Below are positions 28,525-37,903 of a DNA stretch of 64,000 bases, one piece after another (position 1 is the stretch's first letter; each line of letters begins with the position of its first letter). Source of the stretch: Bradyrhizobiaceae bacterium (lineage in GTDB: Bacteria; Pseudomonadota; Alphaproteobacteria; Rhizobiales; Xanthobacteraceae). The position numbers and the translations under genes are program-made. Where the stretch lies: assembly GCA_020853885.1 (NCBI GenBank), contig JADYXZ010000004.1, positions 1 to 64,000 of the forward strand, read 5' to 3'. The notes beneath the pieces were generated by a model, which did not search any database, had not been told where the DNA came from, and was given only the letters and a program-made list of their open reading frames with translations.

Positions 28525-30591
28525 CTACTCCGCCGCGCGGCGGGAGGCGATCACCTGGTCGGCCTGTTTTCCCGTCAGTTCCTGCAGGTGATCGAACTTG
28601 AAGGTGAGGCCGCCGACGCCGGCCGTCGCCGAGCGCACCTCGATGATGAGGTCGCCGATCTCGGATTCGGGCAGCATCGCCTTCACCACGTCCCAGCCGG
28701 ACCAATCCTCGCGCGCATCGAAGCCGAGAATTTGCCCACGCCGCTGCGAGAGGATCGCATTGATCTTCGCGGTGGCCTCGCTCGGGCAGGCGATCTCGAC
28801 GGTGTTGATCGGCTCGAGCAGCACGGGCTGGCACTGCGGCATGCCATCGCTCATGGCGAGGCGGGCGGCGAGCTGGAACGCCATGTCGGACGAGTCGACG
28901 TCGTGATAGGAGCCGTCCGTCAGCGTCACCGCCACGTCGACGACGGGGAAGCCGAGCGGGCCGGTCTTGAGGAAATCGCGCACGCCGTGCTCGACCGAGG
29001 AGAAATACTGGCGCGGGACGGCACCGCCGGTGACGGTCTCGGCGAACTGGAAGCCGGTGCCGCGCGGCAGCGGCTTGATGTCGAGCACCACGTCGCCGAA
29101 CTGGCCGTGGCCGCCGGTTTGTTTCTTGTGGCGGCCGCGCTGGGTGATGCCCCTGCGGATCGTTTCGCGGTAGCCGACGCGCGGCGCGTGCGTCGAGACG
29201 GCGACGCCGTAGCGGCCGGACAGCCGCTCGGTGGCAACGCGCAGGTGCATTTCGCCCTGGCCCCAGACGACGATCTCGCCGAGCTCGGCGTTGTGAACGA
29301 CCGTGATGGAGGGGTCTTCGTCGGTGAGCTTGGTCAGCGCCGCGCCGAGCTTGACGTCGTCCTTGCGCTCGCGTGCGGCAATGGCGACGGCCATCACGGG
29401 GGCGGGGGCGGCAACCTCGGCGAGCGGAGCGGCCGCCGACTTCGCGGTGGTGACCGTCTCGCCGGTGGCGATGGGGTCGAGCTTGCCGAGCGCGACGGTC
29501 TCGCCCGCCTGGGCGGCGCCGCGCTTCTCGTTGGCCCCGCCCTGCACCTTGAAGACGCCGGCGACGCGGGCGGTTTCGCCCTTCGATCCGGTGACGCTCG
29601 CGCCTTCGCCGATCTCGCCGGACAGGACGCGGGTGATCGACATCTTGCCGCCGTGCGCCGTGTGCACGGATTTCATGACGTAGCCGACCGCGTCCTTGCC
29701 GGGCTTGAGGCGGAGGCGCGCGGCGGTTTCGGCCGCGCCCGGCGCCTCGTGGCGCAGCGCCTTCATCAGCCGCAGCACGCCGTTGGTGCGCGTGGCCGAG
29801 CCGATCAGCACCGGGCAGATCTGGCCTTCGCGCAGTTCCTTGGCGAGATCGTCGAACACCTTGTCGCGCGGCGGCTCGATGTCCTCGAGCAGTTGCTCCA
29901 TCAACTGGTCGTCGTGGTCGGCGAGCTTCTCGAGCATGGTGAAGCGCGCTTCCTTCTTGCGCTCCATGCTCTCGCCTTCGACCTCCACAACCTCGCTCGG
30001 CGCATGCTCGCGATAGACGAAGGCGCGCTCCAGCGCGAGGTCGACGAAACCCTGGATGATGTTGTCCTTCCAGATCGGGATCTGCCGCAGCACCAGCGGC
30101 ATGCGCGAGGCGGGCTGCAGAAGCGCGAGCGTTTCGCGCAGGCGCTTCTCCGCCTTGTCGATCTTGTTGATGAACAGGAAGCGGGGGATGTTGCGCTCTT
30201 CGAGTTCGCGCAGGACGAGCTGCAATTGCGGGACTTTCCGCTCGTCCGCCTCGCAGACGACGACGGCGGCGTCGACCGGCGGAAGGGCGGTGCGCATATC
30301 CTGGGCGAACTCGACGGAGCCCGGGCAATCGATGAAGGTGTAGGTGTCGCCGAGGAAATCCGTGGAAGCGACGGAGAGCTCGACGCTCATGCGGTGGGCG
30401 CGGGATTCCGGCCCGGCGTCGCCGATCGTGTTGCCGGCCTCGACCGTGCCCATGCGCTGCACGGCGCCGGTGCGGGCGAGGATCGCCTCCAGAAGCGTGG
30501 TCTTGCCCGATTGAAAGGGACCGACGAGCGCAATGCAGCGCGGTCCGCCGTTTCTTCTGCCGTTTGCTGGTCCGCCCGAGTCAGCCATCAA
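28525..30591 (-). CDS. EF-G-like translation GTPase (FusA2 type)
   Basis: 688 aa paralogue of elongation factor G. GTPase motifs: G1 GPFQSGKTTLL, G3 DCPGSVEF, G4 NKID and G5 SAT in IGSATRTNG. Domains II to V follow: KSVHTAHGGKMSITRVLSG, the domain III GQGEMHLRVATERLSGRYGV, the domain IV GRHKKQTGGHGQFGDVVLDI, and a domain V end. The G1 and G2 area is shorter than canonical EF-G, and the N-terminus is Gly/Asn-rich. No ribosomal operon genes flank it. Such second copies may act in ribosome recycling or stress, or regulate other GTPases; the role is unproven. Confidence 0.88.
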   Translation of the reverse strand: MMADSGGPANGRRNGGPRCIALVGPFQSGKTTLLEAILARTGAVQRMGTVEAGNTIGDAGPESRAHRMSVELSVASTDFLGDTYTFIDCPGSVEFAQDMRTALPPVDAAVVVCEADERKVPQLQLVLRELEERNIPRFLFINKIDKAEKRLRETLALLQPASRMPLVLRQIPIWKDNIIQGFVDLALERAFVYREHAPSEVVEVEGESMERKKEARFTMLEKLADHDDQLMEQLLEDIEPPRDKVFDDLAKELREGQICPVLIGSATRTNGVLRLMKALRHEAPGAAETAARLRLKPGKDAVGYVMKSVHTAHGGKMSITRVLSGEIGEGASVTGSKGETARVAGVFKVQGGANEKRGAAQAGETVALGKLDPIATGETVTTAKSAAAPLAEVAAPAPVMAVAIAARERKDDVKLGAALTKLTDEDPSITVVHNAELGEIVVWGQGEMHLRVATERLSGRYGVAVSTHAPRVGYRETIRRGITQRGRHKKQTGGHGQFGDVVLDIKPLPRGTGFQFAETVTGGAVPRQYFSSVEHGVRDFLKTGPLGFPVVDVAVTLTDGSYHDVDSSDMAFQLAARLAMSDGMPQCQPVLLEPINTVEIACPSEATAKINAILSQRRGQILGFDAREDWSGWDVVKAMLPESEIGDLIIEVRSATAGVGGLTFKFDHLQELTGKQADQVIASRRAAE

Positions 30592-30758
30592 CGCCTCCCT
30601 GGTCCTGTCGGCTCCCCAAGGTCAGGCCCGGGGATAGCCCCGGCGGCGTGTCCGCGCGTGTTCCGGCGGTCCGGCTCGCGCGCACGGCCGGGAGCACATC
30701 GTTTCAGGGGAATGGGGGGATGGCAAGGGGCGCTTTCGGAGGAAGCGCGTTCTTTTTG

Positions 30759-31295
30759 TCAGGAAGTGGGGAATGAGCCGGGCCCGACGACAGAAGACAT
30801 ATCGTTACTGTGTGATGATGCAGGATGCCACGCTGTCAAATTCAATTCGAGCACGGTCCAATGATCGACGCTCGAAAGTCCGAAGTCATGTTTCTTGCGT
30901 GCGGTTCCGGCGATCCGGTAGCCGAACTTGCGGATGTACCAGTCAATGACCTCAGGGCGGTCCGCTTCGGTCCGGACGCGCACGACCCCGCGGGTTTGCA
31001 TTTCGATGAGGCGGATAGTTTGCAGCCGTTCGCCGACCTTCGTGCCGAGCCACGCCTTGTCAACCGCGAGGCTTGCCGTCTCGGCAAATCCATTCCCGTG
31101 CAGGATGTAGCTCGCCACCCCGACAAGGGTGCCATCGGCAATCGCAATAAACGTATGCTCGACAATGAGCGAGGAGCGTTCCGGATCGGGTATTTCGGGT
31201 GATGCCGCGCGCGGCGCCATATTCCAGAACGACAGCAATTCCATCACGCGCGGCCGGTCATCCTCGTGCATCTTGCGGATGACCACTCCCGGCAT
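30759..31295 (-). CDS. GNAT-family N-acetyltransferase-like protein
   Basis: 178 aa. The GNAT fold is suggested by VVIRKMHEDDRPRVMELLSF at the N-terminus, the TFIAIADGTLVGVASYIL strands, and the cofactor segment VDKAWLGTKVGERLQTIRL, where the usual Q/RxxGxG/A reads WLGTKVG. The C-terminal YIRKFGYRIAGTARKKHDF is the typical FGF-like end. The acyl-CoA loop is weak, so activity is uncertain. The start at MPGVVIRK is preferred; an upstream Met adds nine residues. It is divergent from the adenylate-forming gene pair. The substrate is unknown. Confidence 0.75.
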   Translation of the reverse strand: MPGVVIRKMHEDDRPRVMELLSFWNMAPRAASPEIPDPERSSLIVEHTFIAIADGTLVGVASYILHGNGFAETASLAVDKAWLGTKVGERLQTIRLIEMQTRGVVRVRTEADRPEVIDWYIRKFGYRIAGTARKKHDFGLSSVDHWTVLELNLTAWHPASSHSNDMSSVVGPGSFPTS

Positions 31296-31470
31296 GCTTC
31301 CCACCCGAAGGCCTGTCAGCAAAGCTCCAGCGCGAGCCGTTTGATCCTAAAATGACGCGCGTGCAATGGAAAGCGAAGACAACGAGCTCAGTCCCGGACG
31401 TAGGCCGGCATGGACCGGCCGTGCTTATGCGCTAAGATTGTTATTGGCGCGATGACGGGGCGCGACGAGC

Positions 31471-32802
31471 ATGCGTGAGCAGTTCAGCCGCTACCTGCGG
31501 CATCTGGAGGAGACGGAGAGCCGGCCTCAGGAGTCCATTGCACGGGAACAGGGCTCGCGACTCGAAAGCATGCTTCGTCACGGGCATGCCAACGCGCCGT
31601 TTTATCGCGATCGTCTTCAACGCCTGTTCGATGCAAACGGCACTCTCGATGCGGAACGGTGGCATGAGATCCCGGTAACGGAGCGCGAAGACGTTGCCGC
31701 GCATGGTGCGGCAATGCGGGTTGCGGCGTTGTCGGCGGAATATGGACCGGTGGCCGAGTTCACCACATCGGGCACGACCGGCATACCGCTCACCATTGCC
31801 GTCAATGGAATGGTGTCGATGACTTCGAACGCCAACCTCGCGCGTCTGATGCGCTGGTTCGGATTCGACCGTTCAAGACCGCTCGCATCGATCGGGACCT
31901 ATCCGGGAGACGCGAGCGCACGATATCCGAGCGGCAAGATCGGGAAGGGCTGGATTGCCGGCGAACGGGCTCCGCAGCACGCGCTGGATGTGAGCGCGTC
32001 GATCGCGGAACAGTTGGAGTGGCTTGCACGGGTGAGGGCGCCGTACCTTCTGACTTATCCTTCGAACGCGATGGCGCTGGCGGAGGCGTTGTCCCCCGAG
32101 CAGGGGCGCGCACTCGGAATTGAGCTGGTCATCGGCCACGCGGAGACCGTCCCCGACGGCGCGCGCGAGCTGATCGCCGAACGGCTTGGAGCGCGGTTTG
32201 CCAGCTATTATTCTTCTCGCGAGATCGGCACGATCGCGATCGAATGCCCTGCCGGACTGCATTATCACGTGACGACAGACAACGCCGTCGTGGAGATCGT
32301 CGACGAGCATGGGCGCGCGGCCCCCGTGGGAGGGCGCGGCCGCGTTCTGGTCACGAGCCTGAACAACTACGCGATGCCGTTCATTCGCTATGCCATCGGC
32401 GATGTCGCGGTCGCCGGTGCGCAACCTTCGTGCGGCTGCCCGCTGCCGATGATCGCGCGTATCGAAGGGCGAACGCGGAACGCCTTTACGTTCGGAGACG
32501 GAACGCGAATTTGGCCGCGCGGCTGGCTTGCGCACGAGATGCGGGCATTCGTTCCGTTTCGTCAGTATCAGATGGTGCAACTCGATCACGAGCGCATCGA
32601 GTTTCGCTACGTTCCGGACGGGTCCGGGCGCAACGCGGATTTGGAGGGCCTTGCCGCCTATGTCCGCGAGAAGATGCATCCGTCGGTGCAGATCATATTG
32701 ACGCCGATGGATGTGCTGCCGCGGGGACCGAGCGGGAAGTTCGAGGATTTCATCTCCCTTGTTTCGGTTCGTGCTGCAGATCGCCCGCCGTCGACGGCGT
32801 AG
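31471..32802 (+). CDS. PaaK/CapK-like adenylate-forming enzyme, copy 1
   Basis: 443 aa, matching phenylacetate-CoA ligase/CapK-type adenylating enzymes. The ATP P-loop is FTTSGTTGIPLTI (Thr98-Gly104). Downstream motifs are YYSSREIGTIAIECP (A5-like), FIRYAIGDVA (A7-like, D-containing) and the end segment GPSGKFEDFISL with a Lys at the A10 position. The N-terminal NAPFYRDRLQRL is typical of PaaK. It would activate a carboxylate with ATP, but the acceptor (CoA, carrier or amine) is not evident. It is followed by a second, diverged copy 11 bp later. Composition is less GC-rich than its neighbours. Confidence 0.82.
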   Translation: MREQFSRYLRHLEETESRPQESIAREQGSRLESMLRHGHANAPFYRDRLQRLFDANGTLDAERWHEIPVTEREDVAAHGAAMRVAALSAEYGPVAEFTTSGTTGIPLTIAVNGMVSMTSNANLARLMRWFGFDRSRPLASIGTYPGDASARYPSGKIGKGWIAGERAPQHALDVSASIAEQLEWLARVRAPYLLTYPSNAMALAEALSPEQGRALGIELVIGHAETVPDGARELIAERLGARFASYYSSREIGTIAIECPAGLHYHVTTDNAVVEIVDEHGRAAPVGGRGRVLVTSLNNYAMPFIRYAIGDVAVAGAQPSCGCPLPMIARIEGRTRNAFTFGDGTRIWPRGWLAHEMRAFVPFRQYQMVQLDHERIEFRYVPDGSGRNADLEGLAAYVREKMHPSVQIILTPMDVLPRGPSGKFEDFISLVSVRAADRPPSTA

Positions 32803-32813
32803 CGGAGCGCGCG

Positions 32814-34127
32814 ATGGGCCCCGAGGAGCTGGTCATTCACGAGCTGCAGCGCTCGCAGTGGCTGAGTGGCGAAGAAATTGCGCGGAATCAGCGCCCGTTG
32901 CTGGAGCGAATGCTGCGGCATGCAGCGACGCAGACCGATTTTTATCCCGGGCGGCTGGCTGCTCTGTTTCACGGAGGCGATCCGAATTCGTGTGCGATCG
33001 ACTGGTCGCGCTGGATCGAGGTTCCGGTCCTGCGGCGAGCCGATGCAATCGATCACTTGGAAGGCATGAAGGCGAAGAGCGTGCCGGATGATTCCGGCGA
33101 TATTCGCCAGGGCGAGAGCTCCGGTTCAACCGGGAGGCCGCTTCGACACCTGCGTTCTTCGCTCGCTGTCGTATTCGGAAACTGCTTGCTGGAACGCATC
33201 TATGAGCTTTTCGATATAAACCTGAGCGGCTCGCTCGCTCACATCACGCTCGATAAGCAGCGGATTTGCGCATATCCGGACGGCGGGCGCTTCAAGCGCT
33301 GGAATTTTCATTCGCCTGATGCCGCTTTGTACGTTCTGGATATCAATGCGAGTCCGGTCGAGAAATTGGATTGGCTGCAAAGAATGCGGCCGGATCACGT
33401 GATGACGTATCCGGAGACCTTGCGCGAGGTCGCGGAGATCGTGAAAGGGCGGGGCGAGGAGCTTCGATTCCAGACGTTCATTTCCACGGGAGAGGTTTTG
33501 AAGCCGGATACCCGTGACACGATCAGCGAGACTTTCTCGTGCCGGGTCATCGATATCTATGGTGCGAGGGAGATCGGCCCGATCGCATTTCAATGCCCGG
33601 ACGCCGATAGTTACCACGTTTGTGCGGAGGCGCTGATTTTCGAGCTGCTCGATGATGACGATCAGCCGGCGGCACCCGGACGGTACGGGCGCATCGTCGT
33701 GACGTCACTCTACAATTTCGCGATGCCGTTCATCCGATACGACATCGGCGATTACGCCGTGGCGCGGATGGAGCCATGTGTGTGCGGGCGCGGCCTGCCG
33801 GCGCTCGATCAGATCGCCGGAAGGACGCGCAATATGTTTGTCATGCCGGACGGCTCGCGCAAGCGCCTTCGCGGAGCGCTGGTGGTGGAAGCTTCAAAAT
33901 ATCTTCCCTATCGGCAAATCCAGTTCGTGCAGACCGGCGTCGGCGCGATCGAGGTGCGCTACGTTCCCGATGCCAGCGGCGTGGCGCCGGATCTGGAAAT
34001 GATGCGTGCGCTGCTGCAGCGGGAATTTCACAACGACGTGGAGGTCGTGCTTCTCCCCGTCGATCGGATCGAGCGCGGGGAAGGGATGAAGATCGAGCAG
34101 TTCATCTCGTTGGTCGCAACGGCCTGA
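32814..34127 (+). CDS. PaaK/CapK-like adenylate-forming enzyme, copy 2
   Basis: 437 aa paralogue of the preceding gene, clearly diverged. The P-loop is GESSGSTGRPLRH (Ser102-Gly107). Other motifs: YGAREIGPIAFQCP, FIRYDIGDYAVARM, and a C-terminal RGEGMKIEQFISLV with a Lys at the A10 position. A CVCGRGLP segment is shared with copy 1's CGCPLP and with PaaK-type zinc-binding loops. The start ATG at 32814 is 11 bp after the copy 1 stop. The two probably act on related but distinct acids. Codon choice is less GC-biased than in nearby genes, suggesting transfer. Confidence 0.82.
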   Translation: MGPEELVIHELQRSQWLSGEEIARNQRPLLERMLRHAATQTDFYPGRLAALFHGGDPNSCAIDWSRWIEVPVLRRADAIDHLEGMKAKSVPDDSGDIRQGESSGSTGRPLRHLRSSLAVVFGNCLLERIYELFDINLSGSLAHITLDKQRICAYPDGGRFKRWNFHSPDAALYVLDINASPVEKLDWLQRMRPDHVMTYPETLREVAEIVKGRGEELRFQTFISTGEVLKPDTRDTISETFSCRVIDIYGAREIGPIAFQCPDADSYHVCAEALIFELLDDDDQPAAPGRYGRIVVTSLYNFAMPFIRYDIGDYAVARMEPCVCGRGLPALDQIAGRTRNMFVMPDGSRKRLRGALVVEASKYLPYRQIQFVQTGVGAIEVRYVPDASGVAPDLEMMRALLQREFHNDVEVVLLPVDRIERGEGMKIEQFISLVATA

Positions 34128-34254
34128 TCCGATTCACAGCGGGCTGATCTTGGCGGTGACCAGGTGTCCGACAAGATTGCGCGCACAAAAAAGAATGGCG
34201 ATTCCAGGAACCGCCACTCTACTCGGCCGGCAGAGCCAACGCCCAAGAGGAACG

Positions 34255-35163
34255 TCAATCAGGCGGGAAGATGCAGCCGAATTCCGGGTCAAAGATTTCG
34301 CCCGGCAGGCACGGCGGCTCTCCGCCGGGCGCCGTCTCGATCTTCTTCGAATTCAGAATTGTCGGGATGTTCAGCCAAATGTTCGGATCATCCTGCCGGT
34401 GGCGCGCGATCAGCGGCTTGTCTTGCTGGCCGAAGTAGACCTTCAGGCCCGCCCAGACGCCGGTGTAGTTGTCTTCGCCGATCCGGCCTTCCAGCGAGAA
34501 GGCGCCCAGCGTCCGCGGCGCGAGCGGGATCGCCCATTCGCCGCCGAGCGCAAGCGCGTGCTTGCCGCCGAGATAGCGGTGGCCGATCGTGAGCCGCGCG
34601 TTGTCGGTGTAGTAGTAGTGCAGGTTGATCTGATCGAAGAAGCGCGTCTTCACGTCGTAGCTGTGAATCAGCGGCCCGATGAGGGCGGACTTGCTGTTGC
34701 CGCCTTCCACGCCGAGGACGCCCTGCAACGTCCACGGACCATGATAGCGCTCGAACTCGACCCCGGCATGTGCGGCGTGGACGCCGCCGATGTCATCGAG
34801 ATGCGTGTAGGACGCGTAGAGGCCGAGCAGGCCGACATTGGGATCGCGCCAGAACCAGTGGCCGGCGACCTGACCGAAAAGATCGCCGCGCACGCCGCCC
34901 AGGATGCCGTCGAGCTGGAAACCGTATTGCGTCGACAGCGGAATGGTGACCGCGCCCTTGATGCCGCCGAAGCCGTCGTCGTCGAACACGCCGCCGAATG
35001 CCTCGCCCTTCCAGTTGATGCCGTCGACGGCGGGAAGAGGTTGCGGCGGGAGCGGCGCTTTCACGGGCGCGTCGGCGGCCTGGACGGCGATCACGCTGAG
35101 GAACGATGCACCGACCACAGTCGACAGCATCGTGGTCGAGCGAAGAAATCGCTGCAACGGCAT
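34255..35163 (-). CDS. Outer-membrane beta-barrel protein, hypothetical
   Basis: 302 aa. The signal peptide spans about residues 1-29 (STTMLSTVVGASFLSVIAVQA, cleaved before ADAPVKAP), and a Pro-rich linker follows. The mature part alternates aromatic and small residues in repeated amphipathic strands (GFGGIKGAVTIPLSTQYGFQ, GLLGLYASYTHLDD, INLHYYYTDNARLTIGHRYLG, TLGAFSLEGRIGEDNYTGVW), as in barrel porin-like proteins. The C-terminus does not end in the usual aromatic residue but in a cysteine-containing tail, EPPCLPGEIFDPEFGCIFPPD. The role is unknown. It lies downstream of the DUF992 gene on the same strand. Confidence 0.75.
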   Translation of the reverse strand: MPLQRFLRSTTMLSTVVGASFLSVIAVQAADAPVKAPLPPQPLPAVDGINWKGEAFGGVFDDDGFGGIKGAVTIPLSTQYGFQLDGILGGVRGDLFGQVAGHWFWRDPNVGLLGLYASYTHLDDIGGVHAAHAGVEFERYHGPWTLQGVLGVEGGNSKSALIGPLIHSYDVKTRFFDQINLHYYYTDNARLTIGHRYLGGKHALALGGEWAIPLAPRTLGAFSLEGRIGEDNYTGVWAGLKVYFGQQDKPLIARHRQDDPNIWLNIPTILNSKKIETAPGGEPPCLPGEIFDPEFGCIFPPD

Positions 35164-35302
35164 GGAGCACCCCCGACCCAGAAGCGATTTTAACTTAGGT
35201 TATGAAATATCGACCGGGATCGCTTCCTGAGCGAGTCCGGATTTGGATACCACAGGCGATAATTGGGGCGCGTGGCGATTCTGCAACGGATAAGACCGGC
35301 CA

Positions 35303-35331
35303 AGGCCGGCGCCGCTGGGCGACGCCGGCCT
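35303..35331. terminator. Candidate terminator downstream of the DUF992 gene
   Basis: A GC-rich inverted repeat reads AGGCCGGC-CGC-loop-GCG-GCCGGCCT on the minus strand, just past the DUF992 stop. It lacks a clean U-run, so efficiency is uncertain. Confidence 0.4.
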
Positions 35332-35363
35332 CAAACCTTTTCAATAGGTTAGTGCGGATCCCG

Positions 35364-35828
35364 TCAGTAGAGCGAGAAAGCAGAGCCGGCGAGCGCGAAG
35401 TTCACGCCGGTTTTCGCCTCGACGCTCAGCGGCTGCAGGGAGATCGTGCGGTCGGAGCCGCCGACCAGCGCGTTGGCGCCGAGCCCGACGATCACCGCGG
35501 CGCCGGCATGGGCGCCGGCGTAGGTGCCGCGCAGCACCTTGCTGTCGATGCGGTTGGTCGGCGCAAAGACGCGCCACAACAGGACTTCGTCGCGGGTCAC
35601 GCCGGCCTGCAGGCCGACGCTCGTCAGGCGGCCGCGGTAGTCATAGGCGCGACCCCAATCCGAATAGAAGCGGCAGCTGTATTCCCTGAACGCCAGCACC
35701 AGCGAAAAGCCGCCCGGGGAGCGGCAGTCGAGCGTGCCGATCGCGACGTCGGCGCGGGCTGCCGTTGGCAAGCCGGCGGCGGCAACGGCGCAGATTGCGG
35801 AAATAGCGAGAACGATACGGCGCATCAT
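35364..35828 (-). CDS. DUF992 exported protein
   Basis: 154 aa. The start MMRRIVLAISAICAVAAAGL gives a signal peptide cleaved around ARADVA. The mature chain matches DUF992: VAIGTLDCRSPGGFSLVL with a first Cys, EYSCRFYS with a second, then the YDYRGRLTSVGLQAGV core. A Gly/Ala-rich strand GTYAGAHAGAAVIVGLGANAL and a barrel-like end follow. The family is abundant in Hyphomicrobiales and its function is unknown. The two conserved Cys could form a disulfide. It is the leading gene of a possible unit with the outer-membrane protein downstream. Confidence 0.85.
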   Translation of the reverse strand: MMRRIVLAISAICAVAAAGLPTAARADVAIGTLDCRSPGGFSLVLAFREYSCRFYSDWGRAYDYRGRLTSVGLQAGVTRDEVLLWRVFAPTNRIDSKVLRGTYAGAHAGAAVIVGLGANALVGGSDRTISLQPLSVEAKTGVNFALAGSAFSLY

Positions 35829-36082
35829 GGGGGCTCCAGGCGTTTTCAGGTCGGGCGCAGCCCGAATCGGGTGAGCTAGCGCAGGTTGACCCCCCAGCCC
35901 CTGCACCTCAATTCTTAGCGCGTCCCGGCGGCGGCAAAACGGGCAAATCCGCGCGGCCGGACGGTTTTCGGGAGGGTTGGCAAAAAGGTCACACTAGGTC
36001 TTCGGCAAGGACGGGGCTGAAGCAAGCAGCCAACGGGGCTATGGCCGGTACATGCCGACCGCTACTGCCGAGAGGACGTCCT

Positions 36083-37159
36083 TCATCGCTTGTCGAACAC
36101 CATTGCCTTGGAAATGAACGCCGGCTCGTCGCGCAGGTGCGTGAGGCCGCAATCGCGCGCGATCGTGCGGAAGTCTTCGTCGAGGTAGCTTGAATAATAG
36201 GGCTCGTGGAAATTCTGCGGGAATACCTCGAGCAGCCCGTCGTAGTCGGGCACGTCGCCGTACTGGAGCGAGTCGAGGATGACGAGGCGCCCGCCTGGCT
36301 TCAGCACGCGCGCGCATTCGCGGATGACCGCGCGGCGCACCTCCGGCGGCAGCTCGTGGAAGGTGAAGACGCTGGTGACCGCATCCTGGCTTTCGCTCGC
36401 GACGGGCAACGACTCGCCGGCGCCGACGGCGAGTGACACGCGCGAGCGGCGGCGTAGATGGCGTTTCGCTTCTCTCAAGTAGGCTTCGGACAGATCGACG
36501 CCGAGCACGGGCAGGCGCGGCCATGCCTGCTTGACGAAATCGAGGAAGCGGCCGGTGCCGGTGCCGATGTCGAGCAGGCGCAGCGTGCGCTGGTCGCGGC
36601 CGGCGAAGACTTCGTGCAGCGGCACGAGGGCCTGGCGGCGGATCGCGTTCGCCGTGCCGTTGAACAACACCTCGACCTGGGTGTCGTAACGCTCGGCGGA
36701 TTCTTCCGTCAGCCAGCCGCCGGTCTGAAAATGGAAGTTCTGCAGGTAGTAGCGCGGGCGCTTGCCGCGGGTTTCCTCGTTCAGCACTTCGCTGTGGCCA
36801 TGCTCATTGCGGCGGCGGTGAACCTCCGGAAGATCCTCGAAGAAGAGCATGGAGCGGCGCAGGAGCGCGGGCAGCGAGCCGTCGCGGTCGGCCGGCAGCG
36901 GATAGATGCCGGCCTCGACATTTTCGAGATCGCGCTGGAAGAGGCGCGCCATGTCGGCATAGAGGCGGCGGCGGTCCGGCACCGGCTTGTCGGTGCGCGC
37001 GCGCGGACGCGCGGCCCCGCCTTCGCGGCGGCGCACTTCGCCGGCGATGTAGCGCATGGCGTAGCCGTGGCCGACATACCAGGCGACGCGCGGAAGCTGG
37101 CTCGCTCCATAGGCGACGCGGGTGGCGAGGCTGGCGAGGGGCGTGCGCGCTTGGCTCAT
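36083..37159 (-). CDS. Class I SAM-dependent methyltransferase
   Basis: 358 aa with a 190-residue N-terminal region (HGYAMRYIAGEVRRREG, RLYADMARLFQRDLENVEAG) preceding a Rossmann methyltransferase domain. SAM motifs are LLDIGTGTGRFLDFV (196-210), VLGVDLSEAYL, and VTSVFTFHELPPEVR followed by ARVLKPGGRLVILDSLQYG. The YYLQNFHFQTGGWLTEESAE segment before motif I is typical of a plant- and cyanobacteria-like methyltransferase group. The substrate is unknown. The start is placed at MSQARTP with the TetR gene 56 bp upstream, so they may be co-transcribed. Confidence 0.85.
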   Translation of the reverse strand: MSQARTPLASLATRVAYGASQLPRVAWYVGHGYAMRYIAGEVRRREGGAARPRARTDKPVPDRRRLYADMARLFQRDLENVEAGIYPLPADRDGSLPALLRRSMLFFEDLPEVHRRRNEHGHSEVLNEETRGKRPRYYLQNFHFQTGGWLTEESAERYDTQVEVLFNGTANAIRRQALVPLHEVFAGRDQRTLRLLDIGTGTGRFLDFVKQAWPRLPVLGVDLSEAYLREAKRHLRRRSRVSLAVGAGESLPVASESQDAVTSVFTFHELPPEVRRAVIRECARVLKPGGRLVILDSLQYGDVPDYDGLLEVFPQNFHEPYYSSYLDEDFRTIARDCGLTHLRDEPAFISKAMVFDKR

Positions 37160-37215
37160 TGACGGCTCGCGTGTCCGCTGCACCGCTCAAGAATAGGAGT
37201 GTTGGGCCATCGGTT

Positions 37216-37815
37216 TCAATGTCGCAACCGCGGCGATGTCCGCGGCCTCGCCGTTGCGATCAGCCGCCTGGCGGCCTCGCCCGCCGCGACGGCGTAGCTG
37301 CGGTCGCCGTTGATGAGCACGAGCGAGATTGCGCCTTCGGACAGGAGCCACACCTCGCGCGCCCGCTCGCGTGGCGCATCGACGCCGGCTCGAGCGAGGA
37401 TGTCCGCGAGGTTGCTTTCCAGGATGGCTTTATGCCGCTTGGCGATCTTGCGCGCCGGATGGCCCGGCATGTCGGCAAGCTCCATGGCGAGACGCGTGAA
37501 GCCGGAGCCGTTCCAGTAGGGCTTCGCCATCCAGGCGGAGAGTTGCGAGAACAACGCGCCGACGATTTCTTCCGGCGATCCGGCGAGCCCGTCGCCGAAG
37601 GTGCGGAACGCCTGCAACGCCATTTCGTGCTGGGCTTCGAGCACGGCGGCGAGCAAATCGTCCTTGCTGCGGAAGTGATAGTAGAGGGTGCGCTTAGTGA
37701 TCTTCGCCGCGGCCGCGATCTCGTCGACGCCGATGCGGGTGAAGCCTTGGCGGCGGAACTGCACATAGGCCGATTTCAGAATGCGCTCGCGGGTCGCCTG
37801 AGCTGATCGCGGCAT
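37216..37815 (-). CDS. TetR-family regulator
   Basis: 199 aa. The HTH domain is RERILKSAYVQFRRQGFTRIGV with recognition part KITKRTLYYHFRSKDDLL. The effector domain follows. The start at MPRSAQATRE was chosen. It is divergent from the mandelate-racemase-like gene 88 bp away, with a dyad in between, and on the same strand as the methyltransferase gene. It probably represses one or both neighbours. Confidence 0.92.
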   Translation of the reverse strand: MPRSAQATRERILKSAYVQFRRQGFTRIGVDEIAAAAKITKRTLYYHFRSKDDLLAAVLEAQHEMALQAFRTFGDGLAGSPEEIVGALFSQLSAWMAKPYWNGSGFTRLAMELADMPGHPARKIAKRHKAILESNLADILARAGVDAPRERAREVWLLSEGAISLVLINGDRSYAVAAGEAARRLIATARPRTSPRLRH

Positions 37816-37829
37816 GGCCGTCTCCGTTT

Positions 37830-37851
37830 GTATACCGACTAGTGAGTTTAC
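37830..37851. promoter_or_regulatory. TetR operator candidate
   Basis: 22-bp imperfect dyad centred on ACTAGT: GTATACCG-ACTAGT on the left, mirrored by GAGTTTAC on the right. Sixteen of 22 positions are symmetric. It lies 14 bp upstream of the tetR start and 52 bp before the racemase-like start. Confidence 0.55.
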
Positions 37852-37903
37852 ATCACATGGCGGCATCGGTCTGCTGGATGGCGTTTTCCCATGGAGACAC
37901 ACC

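Noticed and set aside
28588-30864. A 758-codon plus-strand open frame
   Set aside because: It is the antisense shadow of the EF-G-like gene; no family motif and unnatural composition.
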